DNA of 64,000 nucleotides from JBLRWS01 sp047921075 (GCA_047921075.1 JBLRWS010000006.1:1-64000); one strand, 5' to 3'; shown: positions 34,204 to 42,986, numbered from the stretch's first letter. Notes: generated by a model not told the origin, from the letters alone. Numbers and translations: made by a program.

Positions 34204-36186
34204 ATGCTATCTCGTACCCTTTTATTTCTTTCTGCTCTGTGGCTCGGCTTTGCCGCTTTCGCTCACGCTCAGGATATTACCATCACACTGGAACCCGACC
34301 CGATTGTACTGGAAGTTGGTGATGAGCTCCAGCTGCAGGCCAAAGCGTTCGATGCCGACGGCAACCTGCTGTCCGAAAATCTGCGTGTATTATCCCGTTC
34401 GCGGCGGGCCCTCCCCATCAGCCGCGATGGTTTACTGGTAGCGCAAAACCCCGGCAGTTTTACCGTTAGCGTGCTCTATGTAGATGATAACGATAATCGC
34501 GTCATGAAAGATTTTACCGTAATGGTAAACTATCCACCGCTCGAATCGATCACCGTGTTAAACCTGCCCGAAAACCTCTACGCCGGCACATCGGTTCAGC
34601 TCGACTTTGAGATTATTGATCAGGCCGGCCTTAACCGCGACAACGTAGATGTACAGCTTTCGCTGAACAACAACCGTGCGGCGATAGACCGCTTTGGATT
34701 GCTGGACCTGAAACAGCCGGGCAACGCCCAATTAACCGTTCGTGCTGAAGATGTTGTAACAACCCATCAACTGCGCATACAGCCCAATCCGGTAGCCGAA
34801 TTGGTCATTCGCAACGAGCAGACCGAAGCGCGTACAGGGGATGTGCTCCGGTTCAACGCCGCTGCACTGAATCAGCGCGGACAGGAAGTGGCCGATGCCC
34901 CAATCTCGTATTCGTTTATTGCACGCCCCGATGACAACCTGGGGCAGAGTGCAGAGGGGCAGGTTGCTCAGGATGGCCGTTTTGTGGCCAATCTCCCCGG
35001 CTACTACACACTGGTAGCCAAAAGTGGCAGCCACATCGCCCGCCAAACGGTTCGCATCAACCCGCGTAATGTTCAGCAGCGGCTCGAACTGGTGGGCCAC
35101 GCTATGGTAAATACCGCACACACATCCGACTTGTGGGTTTGGGAAGGTGTGGATGGCCGCGATTACGCCATTACCGGCACCTGGGGAAGCAGCGGTGATA
35201 CCTACTTTTGGGATGTCACCGATCCCGCCAATATGTTCCCGATCGATACGGTACGGGTAGATGCACGTACTGTAAATGATGTGAAGATTTCTGAAGACGG
35301 AACCCTTGCAGTGATTACCCGCGAAGGCGCTTCCGACCGGCGAAACGGTATTGTGATTCTGGATGTGACCGATCCCGCTAATGTTGAAATTTTATCGGAA
35401 TACACCGAAGATATGACCGGTGGCGTACACAACGCTTTTATTTACGAAAATCATATCTACGCCGTAAACAATGGACGAAAGTACGATATCATCAACATTG
35501 ATGATCCACGGAACCCGTATACCGTAAGCCAATTTGAGCTCGATTCACCCAACCGCTCCATTCATGATGTGTGGATTGAAGACGGCATTGCCTACTCGTC
35601 GAATTGGGGCGATGGCATTGTGGTGGTTGATGTGGGCAGTACACCGCAGGCAAACTCGCCGGATGGCCACGATATTGGCGTCGGCTCTCCATCCTATCCC
35701 GTGAAGCTGGGACAATACGCATACCCCAGTGGCTGGAATCATGCAGCTTTTCCATTTAAAAGTGAATCTACCGGTGACTTTTACGTGATTGGCGGTGACG
35801 AAGCATTTCCAAGCGGCATCAATGTTGAAAACGAACCGACCATCCCCGCCGGATGGATTCATTTTGTCAAATTTGACGGATGGGACAATCCTCAGGAAGT
35901 TGCTCGCTATGAAGTACCCGAAGCCGGTACACACAACATGTGGGTAGAGGGTGATGTGCTTTACATTGCCTACTACAATGCCGGCCTGCGCGTGGTAGAT
36001 ATTTCCGGCGAGCTGATGGGGAACCTGTACGATCAGGGCCGCGAAATTGCCCATTACGTAACCACCCATCACGAAGGGTATGTGCCCAACGCAGCCATGG
36101 CCTGGGGTCCGCAGCCGTATAAGGGGCACATCTTCGTGTCGGATTGGAACTCCGGACTCTGGTCGTTCCGTTTGGTTGAAGACTAA
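34204..36186 (+). CDS. secreted Ig-like and LVIVD-repeat beta-propeller protein
   Basis: A 660-residue exported protein. A signal peptide (1-22, ending AHAQ) is followed by about three bacterial Ig-like modules (about 23-290). A C-terminal beta-propeller of LVIVD-type repeats then runs from about 295 to 655, e.g. NGIVILDVTDPANVEIL, YDIINIDDPRNPYTV and AGLRVVDISGE. Recurrent His residues mark blade edges (GGVHNAFI, SIHDVWIE, GTHNMWVE, THHEGY). LVIVD proteins are surface or periplasmic and poorly characterised. The next gene encodes another secreted propeller 32 bases downstream, so the two probably act together. No enzymatic motif is evident. Confidence 0.8.
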   Translation: MLSRTLLFLSALWLGFAAFAHAQDITITLEPDPIVLEVGDELQLQAKAFDADGNLLSENLRVLSRSRRALPISRDGLLVAQNPGSFTVSVLYVDDNDNRVMKDFTVMVNYPPLESITVLNLPENLYAGTSVQLDFEIIDQAGLNRDNVDVQLSLNNNRAAIDRFGLLDLKQPGNAQLTVRAEDVVTTHQLRIQPNPVAELVIRNEQTEARTGDVLRFNAAALNQRGQEVADAPISYSFIARPDDNLGQSAEGQVAQDGRFVANLPGYYTLVAKSGSHIARQTVRINPRNVQQRLELVGHAMVNTAHTSDLWVWEGVDGRDYAITGTWGSSGDTYFWDVTDPANMFPIDTVRVDARTVNDVKISEDGTLAVITREGASDRRNGIVILDVTDPANVEILSEYTEDMTGGVHNAFIYENHIYAVNNGRKYDIINIDDPRNPYTVSQFELDSPNRSIHDVWIEDGIAYSSNWGDGIVVVDVGSTPQANSPDGHDIGVGSPSYPVKLGQYAYPSGWNHAAFPFKSESTGDFYVIGGDEAFPSGINVENEPTIPAGWIHFVKFDGWDNPQEVARYEVPEAGTHNMWVEGDVLYIAYYNAGLRVVDISGELMGNLYDQGREIAHYVTTHHEGYVPNAAMAWGPQPYKGHIFVSDWNSGLWSFRLVED

Positions 36187-36218
36187 GCCCTTACGCACTT
36201 AATCAATATCCGGAAGTT

Positions 36219-37334
36219 ATGAAGTCTCTTTTTCTTGGCGGTTTACTGGTGTTGGCCACCGCACTTTTGATGCCGCTGCAGGCACAGACCTACACGTTTT
36301 ATGTTGCAGCGGAATCGGAAGACCGTGTGTACCGCATCGCTTTTGATGCGGAAACCCGCACCAGCACCATCGAAAACGAGATCATTGTCGGGGTGTACCC
36401 GCAGGAAATTGAAGGGCCGCACGGCATCGGCGTTGATGCAAGCGGCGAATACTGGTTTGTATCGCTTGGCCACGGTGTTCCATTCGGCACCCTCTACAAA
36501 TACGAAACCGGTACCGACCGACGGGTCGACAGTGTAGAGCTTGGCCTGTTTCCCGCTTCGCTGGATATCTCTTCAGAGACCGGATGGGTGTATGTTGTTA
36601 ACTTTGACCTGCACGGGCCGCACGAGCCAAGCACGGTATCGGTTGTAGATGGCCACACGATGGAAGAGCTGGATCGGATAGACACCGGCATCATGCCCCA
36701 CGGCAGCCGCCTCTCGGCCGATCAGCGATATCAATACCACGTATCGATGATGACGGATGAGCTGATGGAGATTGACGCATTTACCCTGGAAATGAGTCGC
36801 CGGCTACCGCTCACCGACACGCCCTCTTCCATGCACGCCGGGCATCACAGCCACGGCCATGGCCAGGAAACAGCAGAACCGATGCAGCATGCCACAGTGA
36901 GCCCGACCTGGGCTTCGCCCCATCCCTTCGAGCCCTATGTTTACATTGCCGGAAACCGAAGCAACGAAATTCTGGCTGTGAACCGTGAGAGTTGGCAGGT
37001 TAAGCACCGGTGGAGCACCTCAGCGCGCGGCCCCTATAATCTGGAGCCCACACACAGCGGCGACCGGCTTGTGGTAACCTATAAAGGAGAAGGCGCCGTC
37101 GGCTTTTGGGATCTTGAAACCGGCACGGAAATAGCCACCCTTCCTACCAGCCGAAAAGTTACCCACGGTGTGGTTATTTCGCCAGACGACCGGTTCGCGT
37201 TTGTCAGCGTTGAGGGTATTGGCGGCGAGCCCGGCTCCGTTGACATTTTCGACCTTGAAACCTACGAGCTGGCAGATGTGGTAGAGATAGGCAAACAGGC
37301 AAGCGGTATCGCCTTTTGGAAAATGACTCCATAA
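36219..37334 (+). CDS. secreted YVTN-type beta-propeller protein with His-rich loop
   Basis: A 371-residue exported protein. The signal peptide (about 1-22, ending PLQAQ) precedes seven or so propeller blades of the YVTN/lactonase-like type, e.g. WVYVVNFDLHGP, VSVVDGHTMEELDRIDTG, YVYIAGNRSNEILAVNRES and FAFVSVEGIGGEPGSVDIFDLETYEL. An insertion near residues 205-220 reads MHAGHHSHGHGQE, a plausible metal-binding loop. The gene lies between the LVIVD propeller gene and a ZIP metal transporter. A role in surface metal handling is a guess from the His cluster and the neighbour. Confidence 0.75.
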   Translation: MKSLFLGGLLVLATALLMPLQAQTYTFYVAAESEDRVYRIAFDAETRTSTIENEIIVGVYPQEIEGPHGIGVDASGEYWFVSLGHGVPFGTLYKYETGTDRRVDSVELGLFPASLDISSETGWVYVVNFDLHGPHEPSTVSVVDGHTMEELDRIDTGIMPHGSRLSADQRYQYHVSMMTDELMEIDAFTLEMSRRLPLTDTPSSMHAGHHSHGHGQETAEPMQHATVSPTWASPHPFEPYVYIAGNRSNEILAVNRESWQVKHRWSTSARGPYNLEPTHSGDRLVVTYKGEGAVGFWDLETGTEIATLPTSRKVTHGVVISPDDRFAFVSVEGIGGEPGSVDIFDLETYELADVVEIGKQASGIAFWKMTP

Positions 37335-37352
37335 ATAACTCCATTTCCCTCT

Positions 37353-37368
37353 TTTAGGCACGCCTAAA
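37353..37368. promoter_or_regulatory. DtxR/MntR-type operator-like palindrome
   Basis: TTTAGGC-AC-GCCTAAA has two perfect 7-base arms and a 2-base spacer. It resembles operators of manganese/iron-sensing DtxR-family repressors (TTTAGGcatgCCTAAA-like). An ATTTG/TTTG run follows directly (AATATTTG, 37367-37374), close to the Bacteroidota -7 element, so the site would overlap the promoter of the ZIP transporter gene 39 bases downstream. Confidence 0.6.
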
Positions 37369-37407
37369 TATTTGTACATTTTGTCTTTTGAACTTTCACA
37401 AGACAAC

Positions 37408-38238
37408 ATGGACATACTTCCCTCCTGGTTTTTAGAAGCGAACCCTCTTATTCAGGCGTGCATAGCGGGAATTATCTGCTGGTTTGCCACAGCTGCCGGC
37501 GCATCGATTGTGAGCCTGTCCAAAAACGTGAACCAAAAATTTCTGGATAGTGCGCTCGGTTTTGCCGCCGGTGTAATGATTGCTGCTACGATCTGGTCAC
37601 TTTTGGAACCGTCTATGGAGATGGCTGAATCGATGGGTGTCGTAAAATGGATGCCTGCCACAATAGGGTTTATTTTAGGGGCTCTTGCCATACGGCTGGC
37701 CGATGCCTATGTACCTCACCTTCACCTGGGCCTGCCGCGCGACGCAGCGGAGGGTGTCAAAACAAAATGGAGGCGCGCCACGCTTCTGGTTATGGCCATA
37801 ACGCTGCATAATATACCGGAAGCACTTGCTGTGGGCGTATTATTTGGGGCAGCGGGAGTAGGTATCGATCCCACCGGAACGGCCACCATTGCCGGTGCCA
37901 TTGCGTTAACCATTGGTATCTCCATTCAAAATTTACCGGAAGGAATGGCTGTTTCGATGCCGCTTCGGGGCGAAGGGGTATCGCGGGCAATCAGTTTTAA
38001 CTACGGGCAGCTGTCCGGTGCAGTTTATCCCTTCTTTACCGTATTGGGTGCGGCGGCTGTCATCATGGTGCAACCTGCCCTGCCCTATGCGCTCGGTTTT
38101 GCTGCGGGTGCAATGATTTTTGTTGTTGTTGAAGAGCTTATACCCACCTCACAGCGTAACAACAATACCGATATTGCGACCTTGGGTACGGTAATCGGGT
38201 TTTGTGTGATGATGGTTCTGGATGTAACACTCGGTTAA
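37408..38238 (+). CDS. ZIP-family metal transporter
   Basis: A 276-residue, eight-segment ZIP (ZupT-like) divalent metal transporter of the inner membrane. The metal-site helices are clear: HNIPEALAVGV in segment 4 and QNLPEGMAVSMPL in segment 5, supplying His, Asn and Glu ligands, plus VVVEELIP in a later helix. The start ATG 37408 is chosen over TTG 37372, which lies next to the palindromic operator. Substrate may be zinc, iron or manganese; the DtxR/MntR-like site in front favours manganese or iron. It converges with the next gene. Confidence 0.9.
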   Translation: MDILPSWFLEANPLIQACIAGIICWFATAAGASIVSLSKNVNQKFLDSALGFAAGVMIAATIWSLLEPSMEMAESMGVVKWMPATIGFILGALAIRLADAYVPHLHLGLPRDAAEGVKTKWRRATLLVMAITLHNIPEALAVGVLFGAAGVGIDPTGTATIAGAIALTIGISIQNLPEGMAVSMPLRGEGVSRAISFNYGQLSGAVYPFFTVLGAAAVIMVQPALPYALGFAAGAMIFVVVEELIPTSQRNNNTDIATLGTVIGFCVMMVLDVTLG

Positions 38239-38247
38239 TGTGTTTGC

Positions 38248-38892
38248 CTATTGCAGAACCTCTCCTTCATCCCCTACCTGACTCAGCACATTTCCGGAGG
38301 TTCGCGAATAGATGGATGTAATTGGGAATCCGGTTTGCCGTAACGCCCTGGCCGTCCAGCCGTTGGATGTTTTCGGCAGATAATACCGTCCGGTCGCTTC
38401 AAAAAAAGCGCTGTTGCTATATCGTCCATCTGTTGCATACAGGATGGCTCCTTCCCCATCGCGCCGCAGCCGGCGATCTACAAAACGGGCAAACTCCTCC
38501 GCTCCTTCTTCCGTAACCTGCACCTTTACAATGCGGCTCCCGGCAAAATAGTTAGGCAGCGGAATATCCACCCCCACAATGTGCAGCACGCTTCGTGTGG
38601 GTAAAAAAGCGGCGCGCATCAACAATCCAAATCCGGCGTCGGCATCGGGATAGTATTTGCCATCGCCCCAGCCAAATTTAAGGTAGTGGGCATCGGGTAT
38701 CTGCGGATGGTCGGGCAGCAGATGGCGTACGTAGGCACTCTCTACCGCAATGCCAACGTGCCAGCCGTGGCTCACCAGATACATATCAACAGTACGCTGG
38801 GCAGGATCTTCCGGGTAGAGGTCTCGCACCGGGCCGTGGCAGGCCGCAAGCAGTAATAGCAGTACCACTATTACAATCCGAGTTCCCATCAT
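38248..38892 (-). CDS. DUF2459 (TIGR02117) lipoprotein
   Basis: A 214-residue predicted lipoprotein; the signal peptide ends in LLLLAAC. The mature part has VDMYLVSHGWHVGIAVES, FGWGDGKYYPD and a C-terminal YNSAFFEA-like stretch (RYSNSAFFEATGRYYLPKTSNGWTARALR). These are the DUF2459/TIGR02117 features, including a conserved His-Gly-Trp-His and a Cys-less active-site-like N-x-W-T. Function is unknown. It starts 67 bases from the next gene downstream of its promoter side, on the same strand. Confidence 0.8.
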   Translation of the reverse strand: MMGTRIVIVVLLLLLAACHGPVRDLYPEDPAQRTVDMYLVSHGWHVGIAVESAYVRHLLPDHPQIPDAHYLKFGWGDGKYYPDADAGFGLLMRAAFLPTRSVLHIVGVDIPLPNYFAGSRIVKVQVTEEGAEEFARFVDRRLRRDGEGAILYATDGRYSNSAFFEATGRYYLPKTSNGWTARALRQTGFPITSIYSRTSGNVLSQVGDEGEVLQ

Positions 38893-38958
38893 ACGATTGT
38901 TAATTTATTCTCTTGTTAAAAACGTCACAGACACTACATTCGTGCCGTTTCGGTGAGC

Positions 38959-39885
38959 TTAATACTCTTGCTTCCGATCTACCCGATGCAACAGCGGCTG
39001 GCCCGACATCAACCGCTTGTAGTTCTCCAACAAAATTTCCGCCGCTTCATCAGGGTCGCTCACTGAAGCGATGTGCGGTGTAATAACCAGCTCTTTTCGA
39101 TTCCAAAATGTGTGGTTTGCGGGCAGAGGTTCCTGCCTGAATACATCCAGCGTAGCGCTGTGTATGATGCCGGCATCCAACGCATATACAAGATCTTCCT
39201 CAACAAGATGCTCGCCGCGACCAACGCTAATGATGTGTGCAGGCCTTTTGAGCTTTTTAAACAGTTCGAGGTTCAGAATGTCCGCTGTTTTGGAGGTTAG
39301 CGGCAGCAGGCATACCACGATGTTTGTCGCTGTCAAAAATTGATCGAGCTCTTTTTCGGTATAGGATGTTACCCCCTCAATCTCTTTGCGGCTGCGCGAC
39401 CAGCCGTTCACTTTGCATCCGAGAGCCACGAGGTCTTTTGCACATTGCGACCCCAGCTCACCCAATCCCATAATACCCACACTGTGCTTCTTCTTATCTT
39501 TTGCCAGTACCATGTTCCACTCTGCGCGCTGTTGCTGCCTATAAAAAAGATGGGTGCTTCGTAAATAGTTGAGCACCGCGGTTTTCACATAATCGCTCAT
39601 ATCTCCGGTTAGAGAAGGCGCCACTACCCGGGTGATCGGCATCGATTCAGGAATCGATTCATCATCCATTAAATGGTCTACTCCGGCTCCAAGCGAAGAG
39701 ACCGCACGCAGGTTCGGGAAATTCGAAAACACGCCCACCGGATGCTTCCAGGCCACGGCAAATTGAACCCGCTGTTTATCCCGAACATCCGGCCAGATCT
39801 CTACATCAAGGTTGGGGTCGCGCTTCAGGAACGCCTCTCGTACCGGCTTTAAATCGCGGGTTTGGGCAAGTAATACGATCGACAT
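38959..39885 (-). CDS. D-2-hydroxyacid dehydrogenase (GhrA-like)
   Basis: A 308-residue NAD(P)-dependent reductase of the D-2-hydroxyacid dehydrogenase family. The Rossmann motif GIMGLGELGSQCA, the catalytic Arg in SVGRGEHL, Glu in DVFRQEPLP and His in TPHIASVSDP are intact. SLGAGVDHLM matches the GhrA (glyoxylate/hydroxypyruvate reductase A) group, which reduces glyoxylate or hydroxypyruvate. Specific substrate cannot be settled from sequence. It is divergent from the umuD-like gene, with a 181-base gap. Confidence 0.87.
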   Translation of the reverse strand: MSIVLLAQTRDLKPVREAFLKRDPNLDVEIWPDVRDKQRVQFAVAWKHPVGVFSNFPNLRAVSSLGAGVDHLMDDESIPESMPITRVVAPSLTGDMSDYVKTAVLNYLRSTHLFYRQQQRAEWNMVLAKDKKKHSVGIMGLGELGSQCAKDLVALGCKVNGWSRSRKEIEGVTSYTEKELDQFLTATNIVVCLLPLTSKTADILNLELFKKLKRPAHIISVGRGEHLVEEDLVYALDAGIIHSATLDVFRQEPLPANHTFWNRKELVITPHIASVSDPDEAAEILLENYKRLMSGQPLLHRVDRKQEY

Positions 39886-40024
39886 ATCGGTGTTGGTTGC
39901 TGGTTAATTGTCTGTTTCGAACCAAAAGATACCATTCTTGGCGTAGAGTATCCCCTTTTGGCACGGCCTTCGGATAATGAATCGTTGCAGAAACAAATTG
40001 ACTTTTGATCTCCACACATATATC

Positions 40025-40034
40025 ATACATGTAT
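40025..40034. promoter_or_regulatory. palindrome in front of umuDC
   Basis: ATACATGTAT is a perfect 10-base palindrome in an A+T-rich tract (TATATCATACATG) 32 bases before the umuD start. Its place suits an SOS (LexA) operator, but no consensus for this lineage is known to me, so the assignment is tentative. Confidence 0.3.
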
Positions 40035-40066
40035 TCGCAATATCCTCATCCAATCATCACACACCG

Positions 40067-40480
40067 ATGCACGCTGCCAAACAAAAAACATCTGCTACAC
40101 CGTCCGGACATCTTCGATCCGAAACCGGCTTTCCTTCGCCTGCTACCGACCATCTGGAGCCGGAGTTAGACCTCCATCAGCATGTTGTAAAACATCCGTC
40201 GGCAACGTTTTTCATTCGGGTAAGCAGCGATCGGTACCGGCTTCTTGGCATCGAGCAGCGCGATTTGCTGGTCGTCGATCGATCCCTTGCGCCTAAAAAG
40301 GGCTCTCTTGTGGTTTGCATTCTGGATGGAGCACGGGAAGTGTGTAAAATCGAACGAGCCGGCAACGGCTGGGTATTGCTGCGCGGTGATGGCGCCCGCA
40401 TTCAATACTGCGCTGACATGGTGCAGGAACCCATTGAAATTTGGGGTGTGGTCTCTCATACGATTCGGCAAATGCCGTAG
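40067..40480 (+). CDS. umuD: UmuD-like protein lacking the Ser-Lys catalytic dyad
   Basis: A 137-residue S24-type UmuD homolog that pairs with umuC 22 bases downstream. The alignment to E. coli UmuD is gap-free over GFPSPATDHLEPELDL and HPSATFFIRVSSDRYRLLGI. The catalytic serine position (E. coli GDSM, Ser60) is Arg56 here (SSDRY), and the catalytic lysine (Lys97, TVKK) is Cys93 (EVCK). The cleavage-site Gly is retained (T20-G21 for C24-G25). The protein should therefore not self-process by the known mechanism. ATG 40067 is used; the in-frame start at 39977 would add 30 unmatched residues. It may act as a constitutive UmuC partner. Confidence 0.85.
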   Translation: MHAAKQKTSATPSGHLRSETGFPSPATDHLEPELDLHQHVVKHPSATFFIRVSSDRYRLLGIEQRDLLVVDRSLAPKKGSLVVCILDGAREVCKIERAGNGWVLLRGDGARIQYCADMVQEPIEIWGVVSHTIRQMP

Positions 40481-40502
40481 AATCTGCTGAGATGTAATCA
40501 CC

Positions 40503-41807
40503 ATGACTTCTGATAAAACCCCGCCAAAAGACGTCTCCCCAACCATTGCACTGATCGACTGCAACAACTTCTACGCCTCGTGCGAGCGTGTTTTTGACCC
40601 CGCACTCATCGACCGGCCGGTTGTGATTCTTTCAAACAACGACGGGTGTGTTATTGCCCGATCGCAGGAGGCCAAAGAGGCCGGCATCCCGATGGGAGCA
40701 CCTGTGTTTAAAGTGCGCGACCGGATCAAAAGTCACCGGATTGCTGTGTGTTCGTCGAATTACGCTCTCTACGGAAGTATGAGCCGGCGGGTGATGGAGA
40801 TTTTGCGCCACTGCACACCGGATGTGGAAGTCTACAGTATTGATGAGGCTTTTGTCCGGCTCCGTAAACAACATAGCCCGTCTGCTACGGAGGAAGGACG
40901 AGCTATCCGCGAGCGTGTGCTCCGATGGACCGGCATTCCGGTTAGTGTGGGTATTGCCCCGACAAAAACACTGGCAAAAATCGCCAATGAATATGCCAAA
41001 AAGAACGACTTTACCGGTGGTGTGTACAGACTGGCGAATCCGGCTCAGCAGAAAGCACTTCTACGCCAAACGCCGGTTTCTGATATCTGGGGTATCGGCC
41101 GGCAATATGCGGCCATGCTGGAGCGGCACGGTATCTACTCGGCCTGGCAGCTCAGCCGTCAGGCCGACCACTGGGTGCGCAAGCAGATGAATGTGACAGG
41201 CTTGCGAACGGTTATGGAACTCCGGGGCTTTCCATGCTTGTCGGTGGAGGAGACGCTCAATCCCCGAAAAGGCATTCTCAGTTCCCGATCGTTTGGCAGC
41301 CCCGTTCGCGATCTGGACGGGCTAAAAGAAGCCGTCACCCTATTTACCAGCCGTGCCGCAGAAAAGCTTCGCGCACAGCAGTCGGTTGCGGCAACCATAT
41401 CTGTGGGGCTTGTGATCGATCAATACCGGCAGCCGGGATTGCCGTATAAATTCAGCACACAGTGCACGCTTTCGGTTCCCGCATCGGCCACCACTACCCT
41501 GCTGAAAGCAGCCATGCAGTGCCTTGATGATCTCTATGCTCCGGGCCGAATCTACAAAAAAGCGCATGTAATGCTTACAGGCATCACCCCTGAGTATCAT
41601 GTGCAGGGCGGGCTGTTCGAAGAGCCGGCCGGCGATGGCAACACGAAAGCTCTGATGAATTGCATGGATGCCATCAACGGACGGTTTGGTCGTCAGTCGG
41701 TAGAGCTGGCCGGAACGGGTACCGGAAAAAAGCAGGCGTGGCAAATGAAACAGAACTACATGAGCCGGCGCTGCACAACACGATGGGATGAGCTGATGGA
41801 GGTGTAG
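40503..41807 (+). CDS. umuC: Y-family DNA polymerase V subunit UmuC
   Basis: A 434-residue translesion polymerase. The catalytic Asp19 lies in ALIDCNNFYASCERVF and Asp114-Glu115 in YSIDEAFV. The VGIAPTKTLAKIANEYAKK and GIGRQYAAMLERHGI blocks of the thumb/HhH region follow. The C-terminal little-finger and UmuC-specific domain ends in QKYMSRRCTTRWDEL-like sequence (KQNYMSRRCTTRWDELMEV). All polymerase residues appear intact, in contrast to the degenerate UmuD upstream. It should carry out error-prone lesion bypass at the sliding clamp. Confidence 0.95.
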   Translation: MTSDKTPPKDVSPTIALIDCNNFYASCERVFDPALIDRPVVILSNNDGCVIARSQEAKEAGIPMGAPVFKVRDRIKSHRIAVCSSNYALYGSMSRRVMEILRHCTPDVEVYSIDEAFVRLRKQHSPSATEEGRAIRERVLRWTGIPVSVGIAPTKTLAKIANEYAKKNDFTGGVYRLANPAQQKALLRQTPVSDIWGIGRQYAAMLERHGIYSAWQLSRQADHWVRKQMNVTGLRTVMELRGFPCLSVEETLNPRKGILSSRSFGSPVRDLDGLKEAVTLFTSRAAEKLRAQQSVAATISVGLVIDQYRQPGLPYKFSTQCTLSVPASATTTLLKAAMQCLDDLYAPGRIYKKAHVMLTGITPEYHVQGGLFEEPAGDGNTKALMNCMDAINGRFGRQSVELAGTGTGKKQAWQMKQNYMSRRCTTRWDELMEV

Positions 41808-41822
41808 CACGCCCCCGGCCGT

Positions 41823-42383
41823 TTACTTTGGCAACCGTTTCAAAATTTGCTCAATTTGCCAAAAGTGGCGGCGCTGATGCGTATCAAAAAAGATGAAGAA
41901 ATCGGGCACGCTCATAGAAAATTTAAAAATTGGATTGCGGCCTGTGGCTTGTTCAAGATCGGTCCGGTTAGTCTCCGCCACTTCAATCAGCGAAATAAAT
42001 CGGTTTTCCGTGTCAATGAGGTATTGTAGTGTTTCAGCCGTTGAAAGGTCCAGTTTCGAAGGCAGCATCGGCGCAATGGTTTTGATGCGAAAACGGTAGG
42101 GCGGCTTCATCATCCGCGCCACGGACCGGGTGAGCCAACCAACCGAAAAACGCTCTTTGGCCGCCCCGTTAACCGGCGCTTCCAGGGCCTGCTCAATCCG
42201 CTCGAGGTAGAGTGTATTGAAGCGAATGAGATGCTGGCAAATCTCGGTGCAGCTCCATGTTTCGGGGTTCAGCTTCATCTCCATCGTATCTGTGGGAATG
42301 CCGCGGTACTCTTCCACCACAGAGCGCGCGCTCTGCAGGCTGTTCAGCATATCTGTATAGGTAATAGAAGAAGGTATCGCCAT
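41823..42383 (-). CDS. DinB-superfamily protein
   Basis: A 186-residue four-helix protein of the DinB/YfiT-like fold (DUF1569/DinB_2 group). The likely metal-site His residues are seen in CTEICQHLIRFN (about 52) and DTHQRRHFWQIEQIL near the C-terminus (about 168-173). Members are putative metal-dependent thiol transferases or hydrolases, mostly uncharacterised. It converges with umuC, with a 15-base gap between stops. Confidence 0.8.
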   Translation of the reverse strand: MAIPSSITYTDMLNSLQSARSVVEEYRGIPTDTMEMKLNPETWSCTEICQHLIRFNTLYLERIEQALEAPVNGAAKERFSVGWLTRSVARMMKPPYRFRIKTIAPMLPSKLDLSTAETLQYLIDTENRFISLIEVAETNRTDLEQATGRNPIFKFSMSVPDFFIFFDTHQRRHFWQIEQILKRLPK

Positions 42384-42585
42384 GTTATTGATTGATTGTC
42401 GTTCGCAACCGTTTATGGCAGCGGTTGAGCATAGCCGGTTTTGGTATTACGAATCTGGGACAAAAAAATAAACCGATGATGAATGCGTCGTATAGAGTCG
42501 CAAAACAGCCGATTCGTAAACGTATCAGAGAAGCTTTTTTGGCCGAATCGCAATTACACATCCCACCGGTCTCCAACAGTACCGG

Positions 42586-42624
42586 GAAAATAAAAAAGCC
42601 ACACTTTATACAAATGCGGCTTTT
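42586..42624 (-). terminator. intrinsic terminator after the Hc1-like gene
   Basis: AAAAGCC (42594-42600) pairs with GGCTTTT (42618-42624), extended by CA/TG past one mismatch. On the minus strand the stem is followed by TTTTTTATTTT. It lies 25 bases beyond the stop of the 58-residue gene. Confidence 0.7.
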
Positions 42625-42648
42625 AAGAAAACATAAAATTGACTGAAA

Positions 42649-42825
42649 TCAGTCTTTATTTTTCATGTCCTGAATTTCGAGGCGAATTTCTTGCGCAAGC
42701 TTTTTCAGGCTTTGCAGACTTTTCCGGGCACGTGTACCGGCTGCCTTATTGCCTTTGTTATAAAACTTGTCCATATCATCTTCAAGCTCGGCCATCAGGG
42801 TTTTAACGTCGTCAATTCTACTCAT
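42649..42825 (-). CDS. small histone H1/Hc1-like protein
   Basis: A 58-residue gene starting MSRIDDVKTLMAEL, with FYNKGNKAAGTRARKSLQ in the middle and LAQEIRLEIQDMKNKD at the end. The NKGNKAAGTRxRK block is characteristic of the small Hc1-like histone proteins (chlamydial Hc1 relatives) of Bacteroidota. They are thought to bind and compact DNA, and the protein is charged and almost entirely helical. A GGAG element lies eight bases before the ATG, and a terminator follows, so it is a monocistronic, probably well-expressed gene. Confidence 0.85.
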   Translation of the reverse strand: MSRIDDVKTLMAELEDDMDKFYNKGNKAAGTRARKSLQSLKKLAQEIRLEIQDMKNKD

Positions 42826-42986
42826 ATATAATTCTCCAAGTTAGGTTAGTATTCCAAGCGATATCCCATCGCCCAACTATATTTTTATGTAACAGGGTTA
42901 TCCCTGTCCATTTGAAGGCATAAGTTAACATTCTATGGCTAATTTCCACGTTTTTTGTTCTTTTTTTTTCTGATTTGATCCAACCG

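Noticed and set aside
42392..42646. 84-residue plus-strand frame between the DinB-like and Hc1-like genes
   Set aside because: It runs through the Hc1 gene terminator, shows no family match, and is flanked by minus-strand genes.
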